The notes beneath the pieces were generated by a model. That model was given only the letters and a program-made list of their open reading frames with translations. It searched no databases and was not told where the DNA came from. Made by a program: the position numbers and the translations under genes. This document shows, in pieces, positions 28,753 to 34,901 of a stretch of DNA of 34,901 bases; within the stretch, counting starts at the first letter, position 1, and each line of letters starts with the position of its first letter. The stretch is taken from positions 1 through 34,901 of the forward strand of contig JAKEFM010000116.1 in the NCBI GenBank assembly GCA_022616055.1, given 5' to 3'. The stretch comes from Planctomycetota bacterium. Its GTDB lineage: Bacteria; Planctomycetota; UBA1135; JAKEFM01.

Positions 28753-28868
28753 CCCTCGAGGTCGAGGCCGGAACTCCTCGGCCGGAAGCACGGCCGATCC
28801 GGGCTCTTTCCGACTTCGAAGGCTGCGCCTACACTCGGTCCCTCGGGCGTTCGGGAGCGGGAGGCGGC
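28753..28868 (+). repeat. Upstream direct repeat, copy A (promoter region of the first lamin-tail gene)
   Basis: From CCCTCGAGGTCGAGGCCG to the ATG this stretch aligns along its length with 29954-30070 ahead of the second lamin-tail gene. The longest exact block is CTTTCCGACTTCGAAGG. The tandem duplication therefore included the promoter. Confidence 0.8.
28808..28835 (+). promoter_or_regulatory. Candidate promoter of the first lamin-tail gene
   Basis: TTCCGA (28808-28813), 16 bases, then TACACT (28830-28835). The palindrome CTTCGAAG (28814-28821) sits directly after the -35, where a repressor or activator could bind. Both elements recur in the same geometry at 30010-30037. Confidence 0.5.
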
Positions 28869-29882
28869 ATGAGAGTCGGCCTCATCCTCGCTTGCATCGC
28901 AGGGGCGACCACCGGCGCTTCCCTCTCGTCCGCCCAGGTCGTGATCAACGAGATCCGGATCGACCAGTCCGGAACGGACGTCGACGAGTTCTTCGAGTTG
29001 GCGGGCCCGCCCGGGACGAGCCTCGCGGGTCTCACGTATCTCGTCATCGGCGACGGCGCCGCCGGCAGCGGCGTGGTCGAGCAGGTCACCCCCCTGACCG
29101 GCAGCGTCATCCCACCGAGCGGGTTCTTCGTCGCCGCGGAGTCGACGTTCACGCTCGGCACGGCCGAACTGACGACGTCGCTCAACTTCGAGAACACGGA
29201 CAACGTGACCCACTTCCTCGTGTCCGGCTTCACGGGCGACCTCGACGACGACCTCGACACGAACGGCGACGGAGTCCTCGACTCGACGCCGTGGACGGCG
29301 ATCCTCGACCGGGTCGCGGTCATCGAGGAGCCGAACCCTCCCTCGAACACCGAGTATCACTACGGCCCGCCGACGATCGGGCCGGACCTCGGGTCCGTGC
29401 CCGGAGGCGTCTTCCGCTATCCGAACACGGCGGCGGCGCTGTCGAGCTGGAACATCGCCGCCGTCGACGACCCCGCCCTGACGGACACGCCGGGGGCGCC
29501 GAACCTGGGAGGGGAGATCCCCGTCCTCCTCGGAGGGATGCAGTCCCTCGTCCTCAACGCCGGTCCCGCGTACGCCGGCGACTTCTACTTCGTGGCGACG
29601 AACTTCACCGGGACGGCTCCCGGCACGTCGATCGGAGGGATCGTGGTCCCCCTCAACTTCGACGACCTCCTCCAGATCTCCCTCGAGGTCCCGAACAGCG
29701 GGGTCTTCACGAACAATCTGGGGATCCTGGACGCGGGAGGGCGGGCCTTCACCGCGCTGGACGTCCCCCCCATTCCCGCCTACCTCGCGGGGCTTGGCCT
29801 GAACAGCGCGGCCCTGATCGTCGACTCGGTCACGCTGGTTCCCACCCTGGCGACCAACCCGGTCCCGCTCGCCCTCCCGTAG
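28869..29882 (+). CDS. Secreted lamin-tail-domain protein, paralogue A
   Basis: This 337-residue protein has a signal peptide (LILACIAGATTGASLSSA, cleavage near 22). A lamin tail domain follows (about 23-205): VVINEIRID, DEFFELAGPPGTSLAGLTYL, PPSGFFVAAES, NFENTDNVTHFLVSGF, a Ca-binding-like DTNGDGVLD and TPGAPNLGG. The last 125 residues form a beta-rich module (GGMQSLVLNAGPAYAGDFYF, LGILDAGGRAFTALDVPPIP, GLGLNSAALIVD) of a kind that recurs at the C-termini of planctomycete secreted proteins. The ATG with GGAGGCGGC upstream is matched by the paralogue; a longer frame upstream runs through the promoter and is rejected. It and 30071-31087 are tandem copies. Surface or matrix role is inferred; no enzyme motif is seen. 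Confidence 0.88.
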   Translation: MRVGLILACIAGATTGASLSSAQVVINEIRIDQSGTDVDEFFELAGPPGTSLAGLTYLVIGDGAAGSGVVEQVTPLTGSVIPPSGFFVAAESTFTLGTAELTTSLNFENTDNVTHFLVSGFTGDLDDDLDTNGDGVLDSTPWTAILDRVAVIEEPNPPSNTEYHYGPPTIGPDLGSVPGGVFRYPNTAAALSSWNIAAVDDPALTDTPGAPNLGGEIPVLLGGMQSLVLNAGPAYAGDFYFVATNFTGTAPGTSIGGIVVPLNFDDLLQISLEVPNSGVFTNNLGILDAGGRAFTALDVPPIPAYLAGLGLNSAALIVDSVTLVPTLATNPVPLALP

Positions 29883-29953
29883 CCCGGAGCACCGAGGGCG
29901 CCGGGAGCGAGGTCCGGGCGCGGAGACCGGGGCGGGGACCCTCCCGGGCGTCT

Positions 29954-30070
29954 CCCTCGAGGTCGAGGCCGAGGACTCCCGAGTCGGAAGGACGGCCGCG
30001 CCGGGCCCTTTCCGACTTCGAAGGACGGGTCTAGACTCCCGCTTCCGGGCGGCCGGGAGTGGGAGGCGAC
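29954..30070 (+). repeat. Upstream direct repeat, copy B
   Basis: The counterpart of 28753-28868. Nearly equal length, shared CCCTCGAGGTCGAGGCCG at the left, the CTTTCCGACTTCGAAGG core and GGGAGGCG(A/G)CATG at the right. Confidence 0.8.
30010..30037 (+). promoter_or_regulatory. Candidate promoter of the second lamin-tail gene
   Basis: TTCCGA (30010-30015), 16 bases, then TAGACT (30032-30037), with CTTCGAAG at 30016-30023. The -10 differs from copy A by one base while the -35 and palindrome are kept. Confidence 0.5.
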
Positions 30071-31087
30071 ATGAGAGCTGCCCCCGTCCTCGCGTTCGCC
30101 CTTCTCGCGACCCTCGGCGCTTCCAGCCTGTCCGCGCAGGTCGTGATCAGCGAGATCCGGATCGACCAGGCCGGAAACGACGACGACGAGTTCTTCGAGC
30201 TGGCCGGTCCGCCGGGGACGAGCCTGGCGGGTCTGACGTACCTCGTCCTCGGCGACGGCACCGTCGGGAGCGGCGTGATCGAGGAGATCACGACCCTGAC
30301 GGGCAACGTCATCCCCCCGAGCGGCTTCTTCGTCGCGGCGGAGTCGACGTTCACCCTCGGCACCGCCGACCTGACGACGTCGCTCAACTTCGAGAACGAG
30401 GACAACGTGACGCACCTCCTCGTGTCCGGCTTCACGGGCGCGCTCAACGCCGACCTCGACACGAACGACGACGGGGTGCTCGACTCGACCCCGTGGACGG
30501 CGGTCCTCGACCGGGTCGCGGTCATCGAGGAGGAGAATCCCCCGTCCAGCACCGAGGTCCACTACGGACCTCCAGTGATCGGACCGGACCTGGGGTTCGT
30601 TCCCTCTGGCGTCTACCGCTACCCGGACGGAGCGGCGGCGCTGTCGAGCTGGAACATCGGCGACTTCGACGACCCCGGGCTGACCGACACGCCCGGGGCG
30701 CCGAACCTGGGGGGCGAGGTCCTCGTCGACTTCGGGGGGATGCAGACCCTCGTCGTCGACGTCGGCCCCGCCTACGCCGGGGATCTCTACCTCGTGGCGA
30801 CGAACTACACGGGGACGGTTCCGGGCGTCACGGTCGCGGGCATCCCGATCCCCCTCAACTTCGACAGCCTCCTCGAGATCTCCCTCGAGACCGCGAACGG
30901 GGCGATCTTCGTCAACAACGTGGGGACGCTGGACGCGGACGGCCGGGGCTTCGCCGCCCTGAACGTCCCGGTCCTCCCGGACTCCCTCGCGGGGCTGGGC
31001 CTCAACAGCGCGGCGGTGATCGTCGACCCGACCACGCTCATCCCGACCCTCGCGACCAACCCGGTTCCTCTGGACCTCATCCTCTAG
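30071..31087 (+). CDS. Secreted lamin-tail-domain protein, paralogue B
   Basis: This is a 338-residue tandem paralogue of the previous gene, similar along its whole length and clearly more than two-thirds identical by eye in the lamin tail domain. It has a signal peptide (VLAFALLATLGASSLSA), then VVISEIRID, DEFFELAGPPGTSLAGLTYL, FVAAESTFTLGTADLTTSLN, DTNDDGVLD and TPGAPNLGGEV. The same C-terminal beta module ends the protein (GTLDADGRGFAALNVPVLP, GLGLNSAAVIVD). I use the ATG at 30071, aligned with paralogue A, rather than the in-frame GTG four codons earlier. The copies have diverged most near residues 200-215 and in the C-terminal module. Function is unknown. Confidence 0.88.
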   Translation: MRAAPVLAFALLATLGASSLSAQVVISEIRIDQAGNDDDEFFELAGPPGTSLAGLTYLVLGDGTVGSGVIEEITTLTGNVIPPSGFFVAAESTFTLGTADLTTSLNFENEDNVTHLLVSGFTGALNADLDTNDDGVLDSTPWTAVLDRVAVIEEENPPSSTEVHYGPPVIGPDLGFVPSGVYRYPDGAAALSSWNIGDFDDPGLTDTPGAPNLGGEVLVDFGGMQTLVVDVGPAYAGDLYLVATNYTGTVPGVTVAGIPIPLNFDSLLEISLETANGAIFVNNVGTLDADGRGFAALNVPVLPDSLAGLGLNSAAVIVDPTTLIPTLATNPVPLDLIL

Positions 31088-31285
31088 GCAGGGGGGACGA
31101 ATGCCGGCCCGGCCCCGGCGGACCCGGGGCGAAACCCCGACGGATCAACGCCTTGGGGGAGGGGGGAGGACCCTCCACAAGCCGCCGCCCTCCGCCGGCC
31201 GAAAAGGGAGGCGGAGAATCGGGGCGTCGGTGTTCCTGCGCGGGGGAGTTCACCCCCGCGGGCGCTCCGGGACGGGGAAAGGAGA
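31088..31285. other. Intergenic region ahead of the HzsA-like gene
   Basis: A 198-base gap with two inverted repeats, CGGGG/CCCCG around CGAAA (31125-31139) and a stronger one at 31239-31260. No T-run, clear promoter hexamer or ORF is seen. Confidence 0.4.
31239..31260 (+). promoter_or_regulatory. Leader hairpin before the HzsA-like gene
   Basis: CGCGGGGG and CCCCCGCG form a perfect 8-base stem with loop AGTTCA, ending 25 bases before the ATG and just ahead of the AAAGGAG ribosome site. It could be a weak terminator, a stabilising 5' stem or a translational control element. Confidence 0.4.
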
Positions 31286-34200
31286 ATGGGAAAGATCCTC
31301 GCGGCGATCCTCGCCCTCTCGGCGGCCGCCCCCGCCTCGTTCGCGCAGGGTTCCGACCCGCTCGAACAGGCCCTTGCCACGGCGGTCGCCACCTACACGA
31401 GCTCGCCGCCCGCGCTCCCCCTGCCGGCGGCGACCCCGTTCAACGCGGGGGTGGCCCGGCTGGACCTGGTCCTCGACCTCTACTTCCCCTCCCCCACGCC
31501 GGCGGAGCTCGCCCCCGTCTTCAAGGGGATCCTCGCGGGGGCGAAGAAGATCCTCGCGGCCGACCGGAAGGCGGGGGGGGGCGTGGTGGCCCTCTGGCCG
31601 ATCGATCAGTTGGTCGCGGCGTGCGCGAACAGGGCGCAGGCTCGACTCGACCAGTACGGGAACGAGTACGGGACCTCCTCGCCGGCCTACCTCGCCGCGA
31701 GCCTCGCCTTCGCGCGGGCGGACGAGTTCGAGAACTCCGGGGACCGGGTCCGGGCCCTCAAGTTCCTGGCGAAGGTCCTGAAGCTCGTGCGCGCCGCGGG
31801 GGTCGTCGACCCGGAGAACCCTCCGCCCGGCCCGACCCCGATCCTCGGGATCACCTACCCCATCCTCTTCCTCGACGGGCCGCGCAACGGGACTCCCCCC
31901 GGCCCGCCCTCGATGGGGATCGGGTCGGTCGAGTTCCCCGAGATCGAGTCGTTCGCGCCGTACGGGGCGCTGCGGACGCGGGAGACGCGCCTCAAGATGA
32001 TCCACCCCGACGGCACGCTCGAGACGCTCTTCGGGTGGGGGAACGGGGCGGTGCTCCATCCCTCCGTCTCCTTCGACGGCACGAAGATCTACTTCGCCTA
32101 CAACCCCGACATCGGGTGGGACGAGGCGCGGTTCGACGTCTACCGGATGGACTGGACGCTCCCGGGCCGGCCGACGACGAACCTGACGGCGGACTACACC
32201 GAGTTCGGCCTCTTCGACCTCGGGGTCGGCCCGAACGGCCTCGCGCCGGTGAACCTCTCCCCCCCCGCGAACCTCGCCACGGGGGTCGTGCGCCGGCCGG
32301 CGAAGCTGGGATTCTGGAACCCCTTCGAGGTCCTCGACCCCCAGGGCCGCGTGAAGCTGATGGCGGTCTCCTCCTACGGGGGGGAGCGGCAGTCGAAGGT
32401 CGGGCAGCTCGTCGGGGACCTCGTCGTGATGGACCTCGACGGCTCGAAGCTGCGCTCCTTCCTCCACGTCCCGGGCGGGGCGTACTTCGCCTTCCAGGCG
32501 CCGAACGGGCGGATCTACTGGGGCGAGTGGGCGCAGGAGTGGACGCGCAATCCGGCGAACAACTTCTTCCTCGCGCTGTGCGAGCAGGACGGGACGAACC
32601 ACCAGCAGTTCGACCGCTTCCACGTCGGCTTCTTCGACATCGCCGCGCCGATCCGGAACTCCTCCTCCCCCTCGACGAACGGCGTCGACATCGTCGGGGG
32701 GATCTACTACGCGGGGAACAACCTCGGGTGGGGCGCGCTCCAGGCCGTCCCCGACCGCCTCGACGGCATCGAGTTCTCGACGAACGACGCCGTCGGGGAC
32801 CCGGTGCTCCACGCGCCGATCGTGCGCCTGGGCCGGCGCTTCGTGACGGCCGGGCCCCAGAGCCAGGACCCCGACGGCCCGCAGCCGATGAAGTTCCGCG
32901 ACCCCTCCCCCGCCGAGGGGGAGCAGATGCTCCTCGCCTACACGCCGGGCCCCGCCTCGATGAAGATGCCCGCGGGGAGCCCCCCGAACTGGGAGCGCTG
33001 GGACGCCGGGATCTACCTCGCCCCGCAGGGGGCGGCCGCGACGATCACCTCCCCGTCGCAGCTCGTCCGGGTCTACGACAACCCCTCGACCAACTCCTTC
33101 ATGCCGAGGCAGGTCGCCCCCTACTCGGCCCTCTACGGCGTCCCGCTCCCCGCCCTCCAGCCGGACGCCAACCGCAACGACGGGGCCGGCGGCCTGCCGA
33201 AGGGATCCCCCTACGCGATCGCGAGGGGCTCGACCCTGATCGGCGAGACGGCGACCGCGCCCAACCCGTACGCGCTCCCGCACCTCCTCTTCTGGAACGG
33301 ACAGCCGCAGCCCAACCTCTGGAACTGGTTCTACACGTTCTTCGACGGGGAGTGGCCGCTCCCGAAGCGCTTCCAGGGGTACGAGAACGGGGCGTACGTC
33401 GACGCCGACGTCGCCTACGTCCGCGTCCTCGCGCGCAAGCGCATCCCGGCGGCCTCCCCCTTCCTCTACACCGGGGTGGGACCCGGGGACCTGAACACGA
33501 CCTTCTCGGCGGCCTGGACGATCCTCGGGGAGTTCGACGTCCGCGCGGGGAAGAGCAACCCCGCCGACTCCTCCTACAAGGTGAAGGTGCCGGGGGACAC
33601 CCCCCTGATGTTCCAGGCCCTCGACAAGCTCGGGATGGCGATCACGAGCGAGACCTTCGCGCGCGAGGTGAAGCCCGGATCCGTGATGACGTGCAAGGCC
33701 TGCCACGCGCGCGGGATCCCCGGGATCGACTTCGCCTCCACGGAGGCGGCCGCCCCCTCCTTCCCCCTCTTCGACGCGGTCGCGGACCACCGGATCGCCG
33801 TCCCGAACTTCCAGGGGGGCTCCTCGAGCGCGACGCCGCTCGTCACCGCCTCGCCGCAGACCTGGTGGTTCGAGGACGTGAAGCCCCTCTTCGCGAACTG
33901 CGTCGGCTGCCACAACGCCGATCTCCCCGGCGGGGCGGCGGCGCTCCTCGACCTGCGCGACCAGGTCGTGGGCGGCAAGACCCTCTACGACCGGCTCGCC
34001 CGCGACTACCACCCGATCACCTCCTTCCCCGAGGGGTACGACCCCGTCTACACGGGGGCGTGGCGGCAGCCGAACGTGAGCCGGTTCGTGAAGGCGGGCA
34101 GCGCCCGGGAGTCGCTCCTCCTCTGGAAGCTCGTCGGACCCCTCGTCGGCAACGCGAGCAAGCGCCTCGACGGCCGGCAGAACTCCGACTTCCCGACCGA

Positions 34201-34699
34201 GGAGCCCCCCGGAACCTTCTCGCTCGGGCCTCCGCCGAACCACTTGGTCGACGTCGACAACCGCGACGCGGGCTGCACGGCCCACACCTTCGTCCAGAGC
34301 GGGGCGATCTCGAACGCCATGGTGGCGAAGCTCGCGCGCTGGATCGACCTCGGCTGCCCGAGGAAGACGCTCCCGGCGAACTATCCGACCTACAAGGCCC
34401 CCGACCTCGACTGGGAGCCCCCCTCGGTCGGGCTCTACGCCGACCTCGCGACGAGCCCCGCGACGATCCACCTCGGGGCGTGGGACGGCACGGGGGTCGA
34501 CCCCGCCACGGCTTGGTTCGGGATCGACCCGACGGGTCCGCTCGCTCCGCTCTCCACGTTCGTCCCGTCCCTCTCGGCGGCCGCCCTCGAGGCGGGCGTC
34601 TCCTTCCCGAGCCCGGTGCCGCTCGGGCCGGGCACCACGGTCTTCCTCGTCGTGAAGGACTGGGCGGGGAACGTCCGGCGGGCGGTCTATCAGCCGTAG
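31286..34699 (+). CDS. Secreted diheme cytochrome resembling hydrazine synthase alpha subunit (HzsA-related)
   Basis: This is a 1137-residue exported protein. The signal peptide (residues 1-20, ILALSAAAPASFA) sends it across the membrane, where c-type haem is attached. An N-terminal helical region (22-170) is followed by beta-propeller-like repeats with PD40 character (SVSFDGTKIYFAYNPDIGWD, VYRMDWT, FWNPFEVLDPQGRVKLMAVS). Two CXXCH motifs lie late in the sequence: CKACH (803-807) and CVGCH (872-876). A helix LARWIDLGCP follows, typical of planctomycete cytochrome modules. The C-terminus is Ig-like (TVFLVVKDWAGNVRRAVYQP). This layout resembles the HZS alpha family, which extends well beyond anammox bacteria. 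No hzsB, hzsC or hydrazine dehydrogenase is present, so hydrazine synthesis is not supported. An AAAGGAG site precedes the ATG. Confidence 0.78.
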   Translation: MGKILAAILALSAAAPASFAQGSDPLEQALATAVATYTSSPPALPLPAATPFNAGVARLDLVLDLYFPSPTPAELAPVFKGILAGAKKILAADRKAGGGVVALWPIDQLVAACANRAQARLDQYGNEYGTSSPAYLAASLAFARADEFENSGDRVRALKFLAKVLKLVRAAGVVDPENPPPGPTPILGITYPILFLDGPRNGTPPGPPSMGIGSVEFPEIESFAPYGALRTRETRLKMIHPDGTLETLFGWGNGAVLHPSVSFDGTKIYFAYNPDIGWDEARFDVYRMDWTLPGRPTTNLTADYTEFGLFDLGVGPNGLAPVNLSPPANLATGVVRRPAKLGFWNPFEVLDPQGRVKLMAVSSYGGERQSKVGQLVGDLVVMDLDGSKLRSFLHVPGGAYFAFQAPNGRIYWGEWAQEWTRNPANNFFLALCEQDGTNHQQFDRFHVGFFDIAAPIRNSSSPSTNGVDIVGGIYYAGNNLGWGALQAVPDRLDGIEFSTNDAVGDPVLHAPIVRLGRRFVTAGPQSQDPDGPQPMKFRDPSPAEGEQMLLAYTPGPASMKMPAGSPPNWERWDAGIYLAPQGAAATITSPSQLVRVYDNPSTNSFMPRQVAPYSALYGVPLPALQPDANRNDGAGGLPKGSPYAIARGSTLIGETATAPNPYALPHLLFWNGQPQPNLWNWFYTFFDGEWPLPKRFQGYENGAYVDADVAYVRVLARKRIPAASPFLYTGVGPGDLNTTFSAAWTILGEFDVRAGKSNPADSSYKVKVPGDTPLMFQALDKLGMAITSETFAREVKPGSVMTCKACHARGIPGIDFASTEAAAPSFPLFDAVADHRIAVPNFQGGSSSATPLVTASPQTWWFEDVKPLFANCVGCHNADLPGGAAALLDLRDQVVGGKTLYDRLARDYHPITSFPEGYDPVYTGAWRQPNVSRFVKAGSARESLLLWKLVGPLVGNASKRLDGRQNSDFPTEEPPGTFSLGPPPNHLVDVDNRDAGCTAHTFVQSGAISNAMVAKLARWIDLGCPRKTLPANYPTYKAPDLDWEPPSVGLYADLATSPATIHLGAWDGTGVDPATAWFGIDPTGPLAPLSTFVPSLSAAALEAGVSFPSPVPLGPGTTVFLVVKDWAGNVRRAVYQP

Positions 34700-34700
34700 C

Positions 34701-34901
34701 CTACGGCCGGAGGACGTTGAGCTCGCACGGGTCGAGCTCGAGCGAGAGACGGCGGACCACGTCCGCCCCCCGGTAGACCACCAGGACGCGAGCCGCGTCG
34801 CACACCGCGAGGACGGCGCTCGAGCCGTCCACGAGTCTCGCGCGGGTCCTCGTGATCCGCGACTCGCCCATGAAGAGTTCCAATCGCTGCTCGTTCCCGG
34901 C
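34701..34901 (-). CDS. C-terminal end of an unidentified gene (partial at right edge)
   Basis: The minus-strand frame ends with TAG at 34703-34701 and is open to the right edge, giving 66 codons. The sequence (LFMGESRITRTRARLVDG, AVLAVCDAARVLVVYRG, LELDPCELNVLRP) has good coding character and looks like alternating beta strands, perhaps the closing beta domain of an exported or sugar-active protein. I do not recognise the family. It is convergent with the HzsA-like gene, with one base between the two stop codons. Confidence 0.6.
   Translation of the reverse strand, partial: AGNEQRLELFMGESRITRTRARLVDGSSAVLAVCDAARVLVVYRGADVVRRLSLELDPCELNVLRP

Noticed and set aside
28429-28868. Plus-strand Arg/Pro-rich frame upstream of the first lamin-tail gene
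   Set aside because: No family match, extreme composition, and it runs through the duplicated promoter region.
31250-34471. Long antisense open frame opposite the HzsA-like gene
   Set aside because: It mirrors the codon bias of the sense gene, has no recognisable domain and is rich in Arg, Glu, Val and Asp as expected of antisense GC-rich frames.
34693-34707. GCCGTAG-C-CTACGGC inverted repeat spanning both convergent stop codons
   Set aside because: A real 7-base palindrome, but the one-base centre leaves only about 5 paired bases with a usable loop and no T-run. It is probably a consequence of the two stops meeting.
30493-34776. Plus-strand open frame of about 1427 codons across the second lamin-tail gene and the HzsA-like gene
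   Set aside because: It is Arg/Pro/Gly/Asp-rich low-complexity sequence in a shifted frame of two well-supported genes. Such frames stay open because GC-rich codons rarely give stops.

Overview
The window is very GC-rich and bacterial, with third codon positions almost all G or C in the housekeeping genes. The gene content points to a planctomycete or a close relative: a cluster of transthyretin-like (carboxypeptidase-regulatory) proteins, SBBP beta-propeller and lamin-tail secreted proteins with a C-terminal module common in planctomycetes, a hydrazine-synthase-alpha-like cytochrome, and conserved envelope proteins of unknown function. That assignment is inference from gene content. No rRNA or tRNA gene was seen.

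Layout. 1-1159 (minus) is the N-terminal part of a secreted SBBP-repeat protein running off the left edge. 1375-8521 (plus) is a tight, partly overlapping operon of type IV pilus/type II secretion genes: pilB-like ATPase, pilT, a second pilB-like ATPase, pilC/gspF, and a membrane histidine kinase. 8563-12149 (plus) holds an envelope group (uncharacterised exported protein, membrane-anchored HTH protein, OmpA-like lipoprotein, SUMF1-domain lipoprotein) ending in rsmA/ksgA. 12268-15817 is dnaG-rpoD, with a recognisable promoter at the end of rsmA and a strong intrinsic terminator after rpoD. 15918-18603 is a zinc-ribbon coiled-coil protein followed by selB.

From about 18.6 kb the window becomes accessory and codon use is more relaxed. 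It holds a hairpin-rich gap, a lone AbiEii-like nucleotidyltransferase, a conserved lipoprotein on the minus strand, three consecutive secreted proteins built of transthyretin-like repeats (20626-27649), a minus-strand RHH antitoxin/PIN toxin pair with a palindromic operator, a tandem duplication of a lamin-tail-domain secreted protein including its promoter region (28753-31087), and a 1137-residue secreted protein with two CXXCH haem motifs resembling the hydrazine synthase alpha family (31286-34699). The right edge holds the C-terminal end of a minus-strand gene.

How it fits together: the left half makes and senses an envelope-spanning pilus or secretion machine and carries core replication, transcription and translation genes. 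The right half is mostly exported beta-sandwich proteins plus one exported cytochrome, with defence- or stability-type genes (nucleotidyltransferase, toxin-antitoxin) between them. The most notable items are the lamin-tail duplication with its shared promoter and palindrome, the diheme HzsA-like protein, and the two PilB ATPases flanking PilT.
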